NCBI GenBank assembly: GCA_019416425.1
Contig: DXXK01000048.1
Span: 1 to 36,255 of the forward strand
Source of the DNA: Bacteroidales bacterium
GTDB lineage: Bacteria > Bacteroidota > Bacteroidia > Bacteroidales > Muribaculaceae
DNA length: 36,255 nucleotides
Reading direction: 5' to 3'
The notes under the pieces were generated by a model. That model saw only the letters and a list, made by a program, of their open reading frames with translations. It did no database searches and was not told where the DNA came from. This document shows, in pieces, positions 6,546 to 15,367 of this stretch. Numbering within the stretch: position 1 is the stretch's first letter; every line of letters starts with the position of its first letter. Made by a program: the position numbers and the translations under genes.

Positions 6546-8048
6546 ATGAAAACAGCCCGTTTTTTCAAACATGCATTAGGCATGTTAACAGTGCTGTTGT
6601 CGATGTGGCTTACTGGCTGTCAAAACCAGATAGAGGAAGTAGCTCCTGAAAAAGCATCGGCAACGTCATCCAGTCTGATGAGTAGATCGTCAGATAGCGA
6701 ACTCCCATTTCTTCAAGGAGCCGATTTGTCCTATATCAATGAGCTTCAAGATGGCGGTGTCCAATACACCAAAGATGGCAACACCGTTGATCCATATCAT
6801 TTGATAAAGGAGTACGGTGGAAACCTTGTGCGTTTACGCCTTTGGCACAATCCCACATGGACTAATTACTCTACGCTCACTGATGTGACACGGAGTATCA
6901 GAAGGACCAAACAGGAAGGATTAAATGTTCTTCTTGATTTCCATTATTCCGATACCTGGACTGATCCCCAACAAAATATTGTGCCTGCAGCATGGCGACC
7001 AGTAGTAAAATATTCTGACTTACTTGCAGATTCGGTCTATAACTATACTTATCGTATTCTAACCCATTTAAAAAATTCCAATTTGCTTCCTGAATTGGTT
7101 CAGATTGGTAACGAGACAAATAAGTCAATAATGGTAGCAGATAATGCAGACCTCGAACCGACAAATTTTGTAAGAAATACAAAACTCTTCAATGCTGGCT
7201 TGCAGGCCGTAGCCGATTTCAATCAGAACAATGCAAAAAGTATCAAGACGATTCTTCATGTAGCAATGAACCCCAATGATGCAATGAATTGGGTGGCCAA
7301 TCATAAGAGATACGGATTAAAAGCATTTGACATGTTGGGAGTGTCTTATTATCCTCAGTGGCAAGACTATACCCCAGCACAATTAGGAGATTTTGCATCT
7401 TTGTTATATTCCACCTATGGCGTACGACTGTTTGTAGCAGAAACCGGGCACATTTGGACTCGCGCTTGGAACGACCAAAATATAAACCTAATGAGTAAGA
7501 TGTGCATTGGTTATCCTGAGAAACCTTGTCCTCAACTTCAAAAAGATTTTATTGTGGAAGTAAAAGAAGCACTGCTTGCTAATGGAGGTGCAGGATTCTG
7601 TGCGTGGGAACCGTTCTGGGTTTCAGCTGATAATGAAACTTTATGGGGAGTTGGTTCTAATTGGGAGAATGTCGCGTTCTTCGACTTTAATAATAATTTG
7701 TTACCACACTGCGGCATAGAAGCATATGGAGATTATAATGTAAAGGTAACCTTTGAAGTAAATATGTGGAATGCCGGAAGCGATAAAAAAGGTTATGTTA
7801 CGGGAGATTTCACCGATGATGGGTTTGGTAATTGGCAGATTATCCCAATGAAACAAGCTGCTGAGGGTTCTTCAGTATATTATTTTGACACATACTTATG
7901 TCGTAATCAGGCTGGAAAGTATTATTTCCTCTCGGATTCCACATGGACAAGTCAAGAATACATTGATGGCTATCAGCAAGACAGGAACTACTCCATCAAT
8001 ACAAGCGATAACTGGATGAAGATCTCGAAGAACTTTGGTTCTAATTAA
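6546..8048 (+). CDS. GH53 endo-beta-1,4-galactanase with extra C-terminal domain
   Basis: A 500-residue lipoprotein. The signal peptide MKTARFFKHALGMLTVLLSM ends in lipobox LTGC, so it is probably an outer-membrane, surface-exposed enzyme. The GH53 barrel spans about residues 55-395: GADLSYINELQDGG, LVRLRLWHNPTW, LLDFHYSDTWTDP. The acid/base is E190 (QIGNETN) and the nucleophile E299 (VAETGHIW), 109 apart as expected. After residue ~400 comes a ~100-residue beta-rich domain (VKVTFEVNMWNAG, YVTGDFTDDGFGNWQIIPM) resembling starch-binding-like or SusE/F folds, presumably for glycan binding. GH53 enzymes hydrolyse internal beta-1,4-galactosyl links of pectic galactan and arabinogalactan I. It is transcribed separately from the main operon. 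An upstream ATG at 6450 is rejected because the promoter is downstream of it. Confidence 0.93.
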   Translation: MKTARFFKHALGMLTVLLSMWLTGCQNQIEEVAPEKASATSSSLMSRSSDSELPFLQGADLSYINELQDGGVQYTKDGNTVDPYHLIKEYGGNLVRLRLWHNPTWTNYSTLTDVTRSIRRTKQEGLNVLLDFHYSDTWTDPQQNIVPAAWRPVVKYSDLLADSVYNYTYRILTHLKNSNLLPELVQIGNETNKSIMVADNADLEPTNFVRNTKLFNAGLQAVADFNQNNAKSIKTILHVAMNPNDAMNWVANHKRYGLKAFDMLGVSYYPQWQDYTPAQLGDFASLLYSTYGVRLFVAETGHIWTRAWNDQNINLMSKMCIGYPEKPCPQLQKDFIVEVKEALLANGGAGFCAWEPFWVSADNETLWGVGSNWENVAFFDFNNNLLPHCGIEAYGDYNVKVTFEVNMWNAGSDKKGYVTGDFTDDGFGNWQIIPMKQAAEGSSVYYFDTYLCRNQAGKYYFLSDSTWTSQEYIDGYQQDRNYSINTSDNWMKISKNFGSN

Positions 8049-8076
8049 AACTGTGAACAATAGAAAGCTCTATTTT

Positions 8077-8117
8077 GAGCCTATGCCTATTTTATCAAAC
8101 AAATAGGACATAGGCTC
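8077..8117 (+). terminator. Terminator after first GH53 gene
   Basis: GAGCCTATGCCTATTT pairs with AAATAGGACATAGGCTC with a single-base bulge and a short loop, followed by ATTGTTTTG. The stem of about 16 bp makes the first GH53 gene a monocistronic unit. Confidence 0.7.
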
Positions 8118-8130
8118 ATTGTTTTGACTG

Positions 8131-8218
8131 TCGTCCTAATCATTTCATACTTTGTCCGAAATGGTGTATGATATGACAGCATAAACTCAGCCGGTCTCGT
8201 TAAAATTTATTAACTTTG
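8131..8218 (+). promoter_or_regulatory. HTCS promoter with GTCC repeats
   Basis: TAACTTTG at 8211-8218 is the -7 box. TCGTCC (8131-8136) and TTTGTCCGA (8151-8159) place two GTCC cores 21 bp apart, as in the susC promoter. Here the downstream core ends 54 bp (33 + 21) before the -7 box, so the array is one unit further upstream; autoregulation is possible. Confidence 0.45.
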
Positions 8219-8245
8219 CACATTAATTATCGAATAATCAGAGGT

Positions 8246-11200
8246 ATGAAACGGATGCGCCAAATCCAATCTTGGATAATATTCCTCGTTATGTTCATAA
8301 CGAGTGGCATTGTCATGGAAGGTCGGCCGGTTCCTCAGTTGCCAGAACCGGAACTAGCATGGAAAAATGTAACAGTTGATGGGAAAAAGACTGCTGTTTT
8401 CTGTATGTTTCGAGACAGTCACGGAATAATGTGGGTAGGTACCAATAGTGGGCTGTATTTCTATGATGGCGTTACCGTGCATCCGGTAGGAAAGAATGAA
8501 TTGTTCGGAACCCAGATATATTCTATCGTTGAAAAAGACGGCCAATTATATGTAGGAGGTAACAACGGTCTACTTATTTATGACTATAATACAGGAGGTG
8601 TAACTCTCAGCAACGCTCCCTTACCTAAAGAGATTAGATGCCTGCTATTATATGATAACCAGCTTTGGATTGGAAGTCTTTATGGGATATTCCACTTAAA
8701 TCTAAATAATGGAAGCGTAAAAGATTTATCTGCCGGATTACCCAATAAATCTGTTTATTCCATATTGCGCGACAGTCGGGGAATACTATATGTGGGAACA
8801 TATAACGGGCTTGCCAGATGGAATTCCAATACCAATAAATTTACCAAAGTCAAAGCGGGAATAAATAATCCGAATTTAAAGAATCTGTTTGTGAACTGTC
8901 TGTTAGAATCCCCGGACAACAGTAGTATTTATATAGGCAGTGAAGGATCTTTATACGAATATACTCCCGTAAATGATACCTGGAAGAAAATAACAGCATT
9001 AGAGAATAATAATATCAAGAGTTTGGCAAAAGGCCCCAATGACCATATTCTTATAGGTACTGACAATGGCGTATATGATTGGCATCAAGATACCATACGC
9101 CATTATCGCCATGATTCAAGGCACGAACTGAGTTTGTCGGACAATGAGATATGGTGTATTTTGGCCGACGGAGACCATAATATCTGGACCGGACATGAAA
9201 GGGGCTTTTCAATAGCATCCAACTCAAATACTATCAGGACAATAAAATTAAGTACACTTGCTCATACCGGGGAAGGAAATGAGATTCACGCGATACACAG
9301 AGACAGTAAGGATAATCTATGGCTTGGAGGAACCAACGGGGCAATAAAACTATCTGATGGTGTATCTCCCAACTGGTATCGTCACTCAGATTTGTCAAAA
9401 TCATTATCTCATAATAGGATAAGAGCCATAGACGAGGACAGTAATCACAATATATGGCTTTCAACTGATGGAGGATTAAATAGGTTTAATCCAATTCTAA
9501 ATGGATTTGATGTGTTTCATATCGTTGATGAAAACGGTGAGCATAGCTCCAATTGGGTATACTCATTTGAAGAAGACAATGATTATTACTGGATTGGCAG
9601 TTTTCTCAGTGGTTTGCATCGGGTTCAAAAATCGAAATTCGATACAAACGGAGGAACGATTGTGGCCGACTACTCTTTGAATACGGATAGCAAATCTTCA
9701 AATGGCGACAGTTTGAGTATTGCGAATGACCTTGTTAACGACATGGTTACGGATGTTGATGGCAATATATGGATATTATTATTCAGAGATAATATTTTAA
9801 CTAAATATTCCCCGTCCAGTGACACATTGGAAAAATATGATGTATTCCAATTAACGGGTGGTTATCCTACCCATTTGTGCCGAGATGGAAAAGGTCGAAT
9901 ATGGTGTGCATATAAGGGCGGTGCCATAGTCTTTGACAGCGACGGCAAAAATGAAATAGTCAAATTTCCAAATACAAATAGCGACGAGACAATTCTGGCT
10001 ATTGGTAAGGTCGGGAACGGCATATGGGTCTCGACACAAAGCAATGTATGGAGCATTAACGGAGAAACTCTGAAAGCGACACTATTGCCTATCCCACAAA
10101 AATCCTATACCGCAGTTTATGAAGATGCTGTCACCAGAAAAGTTTTACTTGGTGGAACAGATGAAATACTTGAAGTAGATTATCATAATATAGGCAATGT
10201 CGCTGATTATAAGGCCATAAAACTTGTGCTTCATGACAAGGGGAAGGGTCTTCTTGATTTGTCTGATCTGGAAGGTGGCAAAAAAGGCGTTTCGATTCCT
10301 TATGGTGGTAATATTACTATGGTGGTAAGCACATTGGATTATTCACCGGAGTCTCCGCAACGCTTCATGTATAAACTTGCGGAGTCGCAGGCTGATACAT
10401 TGGATGGATGGATTGTGATGCCGGAAGGCGCCAATACCATTTCATTCTCAGACCTTAAAATGGGGGATTATATGATTCTGGTAAAAACTGTCGGTTCGCC
10501 GATAGAGCCAATATCTATTCCACTTAAAGTAATGCCTCCTCTGGCATTGTCATGGTGGGCTATCTGCTTATATATCCTTTTCGGTATTGCGATTATCTTT
10601 GGTATAGTCTTGTATATCAAAAAACGAAGCATTAGAACATTCCAAGAGCAAGAGCGACAGACGGCTTTAGAAAATGTTGAGAAAAAATTGTCTTTCCTCT
10701 CTACAATTTCACATGACCTCAAAACTCCGCTGTCGATGATTTTAGGGCCGGTAAGCTTAATGAAGGAGAAAACAAAAGACCCTGAAAGCAAACGGAACCT
10801 TGAAACAGTCTATGATAATGCCGTGCGCCTCAATAACATGATACATCGCACACTGGAGCTGCAACACCTGGAAGATAATGATGAAAACCTGTTGATATTG
10901 TCCACTTTTGATGTTGTGGAATTCTGTAAAGGTGTTTTTGAGGTTTTCAAAGAAAACAACGCCCAGAAGAAATTCATCTTTCACTCCGAATGTCCTCAGT
11001 TACTTATAGAAGCCGACGCAGTTAAGTTCGAGTCTGTAATTACCAATCTTCTGTCTAACGCCTGCAAATATTCAGATGACGGCTCAACAATATCATTAGG
11101 TATAAGTGTTAATGGCACAGAAGTGGAGATTACCGTGTCAGATGACGGCGTAGGCATAGCCGATATAGATCAACCACTTGTTTTTCAAAGGATGTTCCGT

Positions 11201-12172
11201 GCACCCTCCACATCTAAACTTCACGAAGGGACTGGGTTGGGACTATATCTGATAAAGAAATATCTGGAATTGATGAAAGGTAACATTGCTCTGTATAGTA
11301 AGGAAGGTCAGGGGACCTCATTTGTCGTAACACTTCCCATATCGGAAAAAACGATGCCTGTCTCAAGTAACAAGGAAACTGATGTGGATTCTGGTAAAGC
11401 GAAAATCCTTATTGTTGAGGATAACTCACAAATATCTGGTTTTATTTCTGAAATAATAAGAGATAGTTACACTTATTTTACGGCAGAAAACGGCCGTTCC
11501 GGACTTGCTATCGCTGCCTCTGTAATCCCGGATCTAATAATTGTCGATGAAATGATGCCGATAATGAGCGGACTGGAAATGGTTAAACGAATAAAACAGC
11601 ATCCGCGTCTTTCGTCGATTCCAATCATCATGCTGACAGCAAAATCTGACAATAAAACTGAAAATGAGAGTATCAAGCTCGGCATAGATGTTTTTATGAC
11701 GAAGCCTTTTGAGCCGTCGGCTCTCTTAGGCCGCATAAGCCATCTTCTAAAAGGCCGAAGCGAGATAAAAGAGAGAGTACGGATTCAGACCATTGCAGAG
11801 GCTGAGGCGAAACCGATCGAAGCCGAATCCGTAAATGAAAAGACTTTAGCGAAGATTGCCAAGGTCATCGAGGATAATATCTCAGACCCTGATCTTAATG
11901 TAAATCTACTGTGTGAAAAGAGTGGTATCCCGAATAAGCAACTCTACCGTCTCATAAAGAAATATATGGGCATAGGACCGCTTGACTATATAAGAAGGGT
12001 CAGACTTCAGAAAGCAGCCGTGCTTTTGAGCCAGCACCGTTTCACCGTTGCTGAAATCAGCTATATGGTAGGGTTCAAAACACCATCATACTTTGCCAAA
12101 TGTTTCCAGAATCAATATGGTGTGAAACCGAGTCAATACCAAAGTGAAGATGAGAATGTAAGCCATAAATAG
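8246..12172 (+). CDS. Hybrid two-component system (HTCS) sensor/regulator
   Basis: A 1308-residue one-protein signalling system. An N-terminal signal anchor is followed by a periplasmic region of two-bladed-propeller type with many Reg_prop repeats (for example DSHGIMWVGTNSGLYFYDG, DSRGILYVGTYNGLARW, DSNHNIWLSTDGGLNRFNP), then a Y_Y_Y domain (about 660-760), a transmembrane helix (about 765-790, WWAICLYILFGIAIIFGIVL), HisKA with phospho-His H823 (STISHDLKTPL), HATPase (DDGVGIADID, GTGLGLYLIKKYLE), a receiver with D1101 (LIIVDEMMP) and an AraC-type HTH at the end (GFKTPSYFAKCFQNQYGVKP). It should sense a galactan oligosaccharide in the periplasm and activate the flanking promoters. The ATG at 8216 lies inside the promoter, so 8246 is chosen; 8255 is also possible. 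Confidence 0.95.
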   Translation: MKRMRQIQSWIIFLVMFITSGIVMEGRPVPQLPEPELAWKNVTVDGKKTAVFCMFRDSHGIMWVGTNSGLYFYDGVTVHPVGKNELFGTQIYSIVEKDGQLYVGGNNGLLIYDYNTGGVTLSNAPLPKEIRCLLLYDNQLWIGSLYGIFHLNLNNGSVKDLSAGLPNKSVYSILRDSRGILYVGTYNGLARWNSNTNKFTKVKAGINNPNLKNLFVNCLLESPDNSSIYIGSEGSLYEYTPVNDTWKKITALENNNIKSLAKGPNDHILIGTDNGVYDWHQDTIRHYRHDSRHELSLSDNEIWCILADGDHNIWTGHERGFSIASNSNTIRTIKLSTLAHTGEGNEIHAIHRDSKDNLWLGGTNGAIKLSDGVSPNWYRHSDLSKSLSHNRIRAIDEDSNHNIWLSTDGGLNRFNPILNGFDVFHIVDENGEHSSNWVYSFEEDNDYYWIGSFLSGLHRVQKSKFDTNGGTIVADYSLNTDSKSSNGDSLSIANDLVNDMVTDVDGNIWILLFRDNILTKYSPSSDTLEKYDVFQLTGGYPTHLCRDGKGRIWCAYKGGAIVFDSDGKNEIVKFPNTNSDETILAIGKVGNGIWVSTQSNVWSINGETLKATLLPIPQKSYTAVYEDAVTRKVLLGGTDEILEVDYHNIGNVADYKAIKLVLHDKGKGLLDLSDLEGGKKGVSIPYGGNITMVVSTLDYSPESPQRFMYKLAESQADTLDGWIVMPEGANTISFSDLKMGDYMILVKTVGSPIEPISIPLKVMPPLALSWWAICLYILFGIAIIFGIVLYIKKRSIRTFQEQERQTALENVEKKLSFLSTISHDLKTPLSMILGPVSLMKEKTKDPESKRNLETVYDNAVRLNNMIHRTLELQHLEDNDENLLILSTFDVVEFCKGVFEVFKENNAQKKFIFHSECPQLLIEADAVKFESVITNLLSNACKYSDDGSTISLGISVNGTEVEITVSDDGVGIADIDQPLVFQRMFRAPSTSKLHEGTGLGLYLIKKYLELMKGNIALYSKEGQGTSFVVTLPISEKTMPVSSNKETDVDSGKAKILIVEDNSQISGFISEIIRDSYTYFTAENGRSGLAIAASVIPDLIIVDEMMPIMSGLEMVKRIKQHPRLSSIPIIMLTAKSDNKTENESIKLGIDVFMTKPFEPSALLGRISHLLKGRSEIKERVRIQTIAEAEAKPIEAESVNEKTLAKIAKVIEDNISDPDLNVNLLCEKSGIPNKQLYRLIKKYMGIGPLDYIRRVRLQKAAVLLSQHRFTVAEISYMVGFKTPSYFAKCFQNQYGVKPSQYQSEDENVSHK

Positions 12173-12206
12173 GACAAATAGCTCATAAAAGCGAGTCTGA
12201 AACAGC

Positions 12207-12274
12207 TTTGTCCATTTTGTTACTGCATTTGTCCGATTTTTAAGGTGCTATGTATCTGCAAGGTACTAATTTTG
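12207..12274 (+). promoter_or_regulatory. susC operon promoter with putative HTCS operator
   Basis: Two TTTGTCC direct repeats (12207-12213 and 12228-12234) are 21 bp apart, two helical turns, as expected for an AraC-family dimer bound to direct half-sites. The second ends 33 bp before the -7 box TAATTTTG (12267-12274), next to the -33 region. The leader to the ATG is about 105 nt. Confidence 0.55.
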
Positions 12275-12387
12275 CATCAGGAAGGTATAAAGACAAAGGT
12301 AAGAAAGATTGTTTTTTAGTTTTGGAAATGGCTAATACCATTTGATCACCTTAAATTTTCAAATTAAAACAACAATAAACATTTCTA

Positions 12388-15357
12388 ATGGACAAAGCAA
12401 TTGGCTACGCCGAATCAAGGAGCTGGCTACTGGGGTTGATCCTCTCGATTCTCCTGATACCCGTTTCGGCTTACGCCCAGAATCAACGGACAGTAACGGG
12501 TACTGTCATGGATGAGACCGGAGAGCCTCTGATTGGCGCTTCGGTGAAAGTTGTAGGAGAACCGATAGGTGCGGCAACCGACTTGGATGGCCGATATACC
12601 GTGAAAGTCCCTGCAAAAGCGAAACAACTTACATTTTCATATGTAGGTTATGAAAATCTCACTGTTGATATTACATCGGATGTGATTGATGTAACCCTGA
12701 AGCCCAACAATGAAGTCCTTGATGAAGTTGTGGTCATTGGCTATGGTGTCCGCAAGAAAGACGATTTGACAGGTTCTGTATCTACTGTGGGTGAGAAAGA
12801 TTTTAACAAAGGTATGATTTCATCTCCTGAGGAACTTGTCAACGGTAAAATCGCCGGCGTGCAGATTGTGAACAGTGGTGGTTCTCCTACATCCGGTTCT
12901 ACAATTCGTGTCCGAGGTGGTGCTTCACTCAATGCTTCCAACGATCCTCTTATCGTCCTTGACGGAGTGCCTATGGAAGTGGGTGGTTCAGTCAGTGGAA
13001 GCGGGAACTTCCTGAGTCTGATAAATCCTAATGATATTGAGAGCATGACAATCCTGAAAGATGCCTCTTCAACCGCCATTTATGGTTCTCGTGCATCAAA
13101 TGGTGTAATTATAATCACCACAAAGAAAGGGAAAGGGGATGGCATCAAGGTTTCATTCCAGACCACAAACTCCATATCGACTAAAACCAAGACCTCGGAT
13201 ATGCTCTCGACTGATGAATTCATCGGTATTGTCAACGAACTTGGGACCGACCGACAGAAAGCACTTATAGGCAACAGCCGTACAAACTGGAATGATTTAA
13301 TCTACCAGACCGCATTTGGTACAGATAACAACCTCAGCGTCTCGGGACGGGCCACTTCATGGCTTCCTTTCCGCGTTTCCGCCGGTGCATATTATCAGGA
13401 CGGTATCCTTAAAACTGACAATGCAAAGCGTTTTACAGGCAACCTGAATCTCACGCCATCCTTTTTCAGGGATGAACTTAGATTCCAGTTCAGTCTTAAA
13501 GGCACTTATTCCAAAAATCGGTTTGCAGATACAGGCGCTATCTGGGGTGGTGCTACTCTCAATCCCACTATTCCAGTTTATTCCGGCAACGATGCTTTCG
13601 GAGGATACAATGAGGCAGTGGATGCCAATGGGATTCCTGTTACCGGAGCCCTTGCCAATGCGTTGGGACGACTGAACCAGTATAAGTCAACATCTGATGT
13701 TTACCGTGTTATTGGCAATATTGATGTAGATTGGAATATCCGTTGGGTAAAAGGCTTGAGACTCCACGCCACAGGAGGCTACGACTGGTCAAAAGGAGAA
13801 GGTAAAATATACGTGCCCAAAGAGGCTATATCATATTATACCACCGGCGGCCGAGATTACAAATACGGGCCTCAGAAAAATTACAACAAGCTTCTTACGA
13901 TTTATGCAAATTATAATCGTGACTTCGAAGCTATAAATTCCAATGTTGATGCCACTTTCGGTTATGACTACCAATATTGGAAATATACTACACCGTTCTA
14001 TGCCGTACTTAATGCAGATGGCGTTCAGCAAGCTACCTCGGCTGCCACTGACCAACGTCACTCGCTCATATCATACTATGGACGCTTGAATTACACATTC
14101 AAGAACCGATACCTTCTCACGGCAACAGTCCGTCGTGACGGTTCATCACGTTTCTCAAAAGACAACCGTTGGGGTACCTTTCCTTCTATTGCCCTTGCTT
14201 GGCGTATATCACAGGAAGACTTCTTTGAGCCTCTGCGTGGAGCGGTCAATGATTTGAAACTTCGCGCCTCTTACGGTGTCACCGGCCAACAAGACGGTAT
14301 AACCAACTACGGATATATTCCAGTATATACCCCCGGTCTTGACGGCGCCCAGTATTTGTTCGGAGGGAAGCCGGTTTACACTTATCGCCCTGAAGCATAT
14401 AATCCTGATTTGAAATGGGAAACTACCAAATCTTGGAACTATGGTATAGACATCGCCTTGTTGGAGAACAGGTTTACATTCTCAGCAGACTTTTATACAC
14501 GCAAGACAGAGAATCTGCTTGCCACCGTACCTGTCCCCGCCGGAACAAACTTCGACAAGCTGATGCTTGAAAATGTAGGCAACGTTGATTCCAAGGGACT
14601 TGAACTTGCCCTGACTGCCCACATCATCAGTAATAAGGATTGGAACTGGGATGTCACTGCAAATGCGGCATGGCAACGTGTCCGAATCAAAAATCTGACC
14701 CTGACTCCGGGCGCACCAAGTCCGGATACCGAAGTAGGACCTTGGATTGATGCATATCAGATGCAGGTATTCTCTACCGATTACGCTCCATATTCATTCT
14801 ATCTGTATAAGCAGCTCTATGATCAGGAAACCGGAAGACCCATCGAAGGAATGTATGCCGACCTTGATGGTGACGGACAGATTACCAACAACGACCGTTA
14901 TCACTGCCATTCTCCTGCTCCCGATTGGATTCTCGGACTTTCGACCCAACTTCGATATAAGAAATGGTCATTATCAACCTCATTGCGTGCTAATATCGGC
15001 GGATACATTTTCAATGGGATGGCAATGAATACAGGTGCATGGGAAACCATGAGTTACAATGACTATCAGCTCAACAACCTCAACCGCAGTTTCCTTGATA
15101 CCCGTTTCACCCGTCGTCAGTTCCTGAGTGACTATTATCTTGAAAATGCCTCCTTCCTGAAAATGGACAATCTTCAGCTTATGTATGACTTCGGTCAGAT
15201 TTACAAGAGCCTGAATCTCCATATTTCCGCAATGGTACAGAATGTTTTCACCATTACCAAGTATAAAGGTGTGGATCCTGAGACAGGAAATGGTGTTGAC
15301 ACAGCGGTATATCCTCGTCCCCGTACATATTCAGTAACTGTCGGACTAAACTTCTAA
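12388..15357 (+). CDS. SusC-like TonB-dependent outer-membrane transporter
   Basis: A 989-residue transporter. The signal peptide ends near SVSAYAQ (residues 1-31). A carboxypeptidase-regulatory-like domain follows (about 34-112, TVTGTVMDETGEPLIGASVK), then the TonB box/plug (DEVVVIGYGVRKKDDLTGSV; SGSTIRVRGGASLNASNDPL, IVLDGVPM; STAIYGSRASNGVIIITTKKG) and a 22-strand barrel ending in the outer-membrane-typical aromatic C-terminus VTVGLNF. It would import galacto-oligosaccharides with its SusD partner, which starts 10 bp downstream. No N-terminal STN domain is present, so it signals through the HTCS rather than an ECF anti-sigma system. Confidence 0.95.
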   Translation: MDKAIGYAESRSWLLGLILSILLIPVSAYAQNQRTVTGTVMDETGEPLIGASVKVVGEPIGAATDLDGRYTVKVPAKAKQLTFSYVGYENLTVDITSDVIDVTLKPNNEVLDEVVVIGYGVRKKDDLTGSVSTVGEKDFNKGMISSPEELVNGKIAGVQIVNSGGSPTSGSTIRVRGGASLNASNDPLIVLDGVPMEVGGSVSGSGNFLSLINPNDIESMTILKDASSTAIYGSRASNGVIIITTKKGKGDGIKVSFQTTNSISTKTKTSDMLSTDEFIGIVNELGTDRQKALIGNSRTNWNDLIYQTAFGTDNNLSVSGRATSWLPFRVSAGAYYQDGILKTDNAKRFTGNLNLTPSFFRDELRFQFSLKGTYSKNRFADTGAIWGGATLNPTIPVYSGNDAFGGYNEAVDANGIPVTGALANALGRLNQYKSTSDVYRVIGNIDVDWNIRWVKGLRLHATGGYDWSKGEGKIYVPKEAISYYTTGGRDYKYGPQKNYNKLLTIYANYNRDFEAINSNVDATFGYDYQYWKYTTPFYAVLNADGVQQATSAATDQRHSLISYYGRLNYTFKNRYLLTATVRRDGSSRFSKDNRWGTFPSIALAWRISQEDFFEPLRGAVNDLKLRASYGVTGQQDGITNYGYIPVYTPGLDGAQYLFGGKPVYTYRPEAYNPDLKWETTKSWNYGIDIALLENRFTFSADFYTRKTENLLATVPVPAGTNFDKLMLENVGNVDSKGLELALTAHIISNKDWNWDVTANAAWQRVRIKNLTLTPGAPSPDTEVGPWIDAYQMQVFSTDYAPYSFYLYKQLYDQETGRPIEGMYADLDGDGQITNNDRYHCHSPAPDWILGLSTQLRYKKWSLSTSLRANIGGYIFNGMAMNTGAWETMSYNDYQLNNLNRSFLDTRFTRRQFLSDYYLENASFLKMDNLQLMYDFGQIYKSLNLHISAMVQNVFTITKYKGVDPETGNGVDTAVYPRPRTYSVTVGLNF

Positions 15358-15367
15358 CTCGAAAGCA

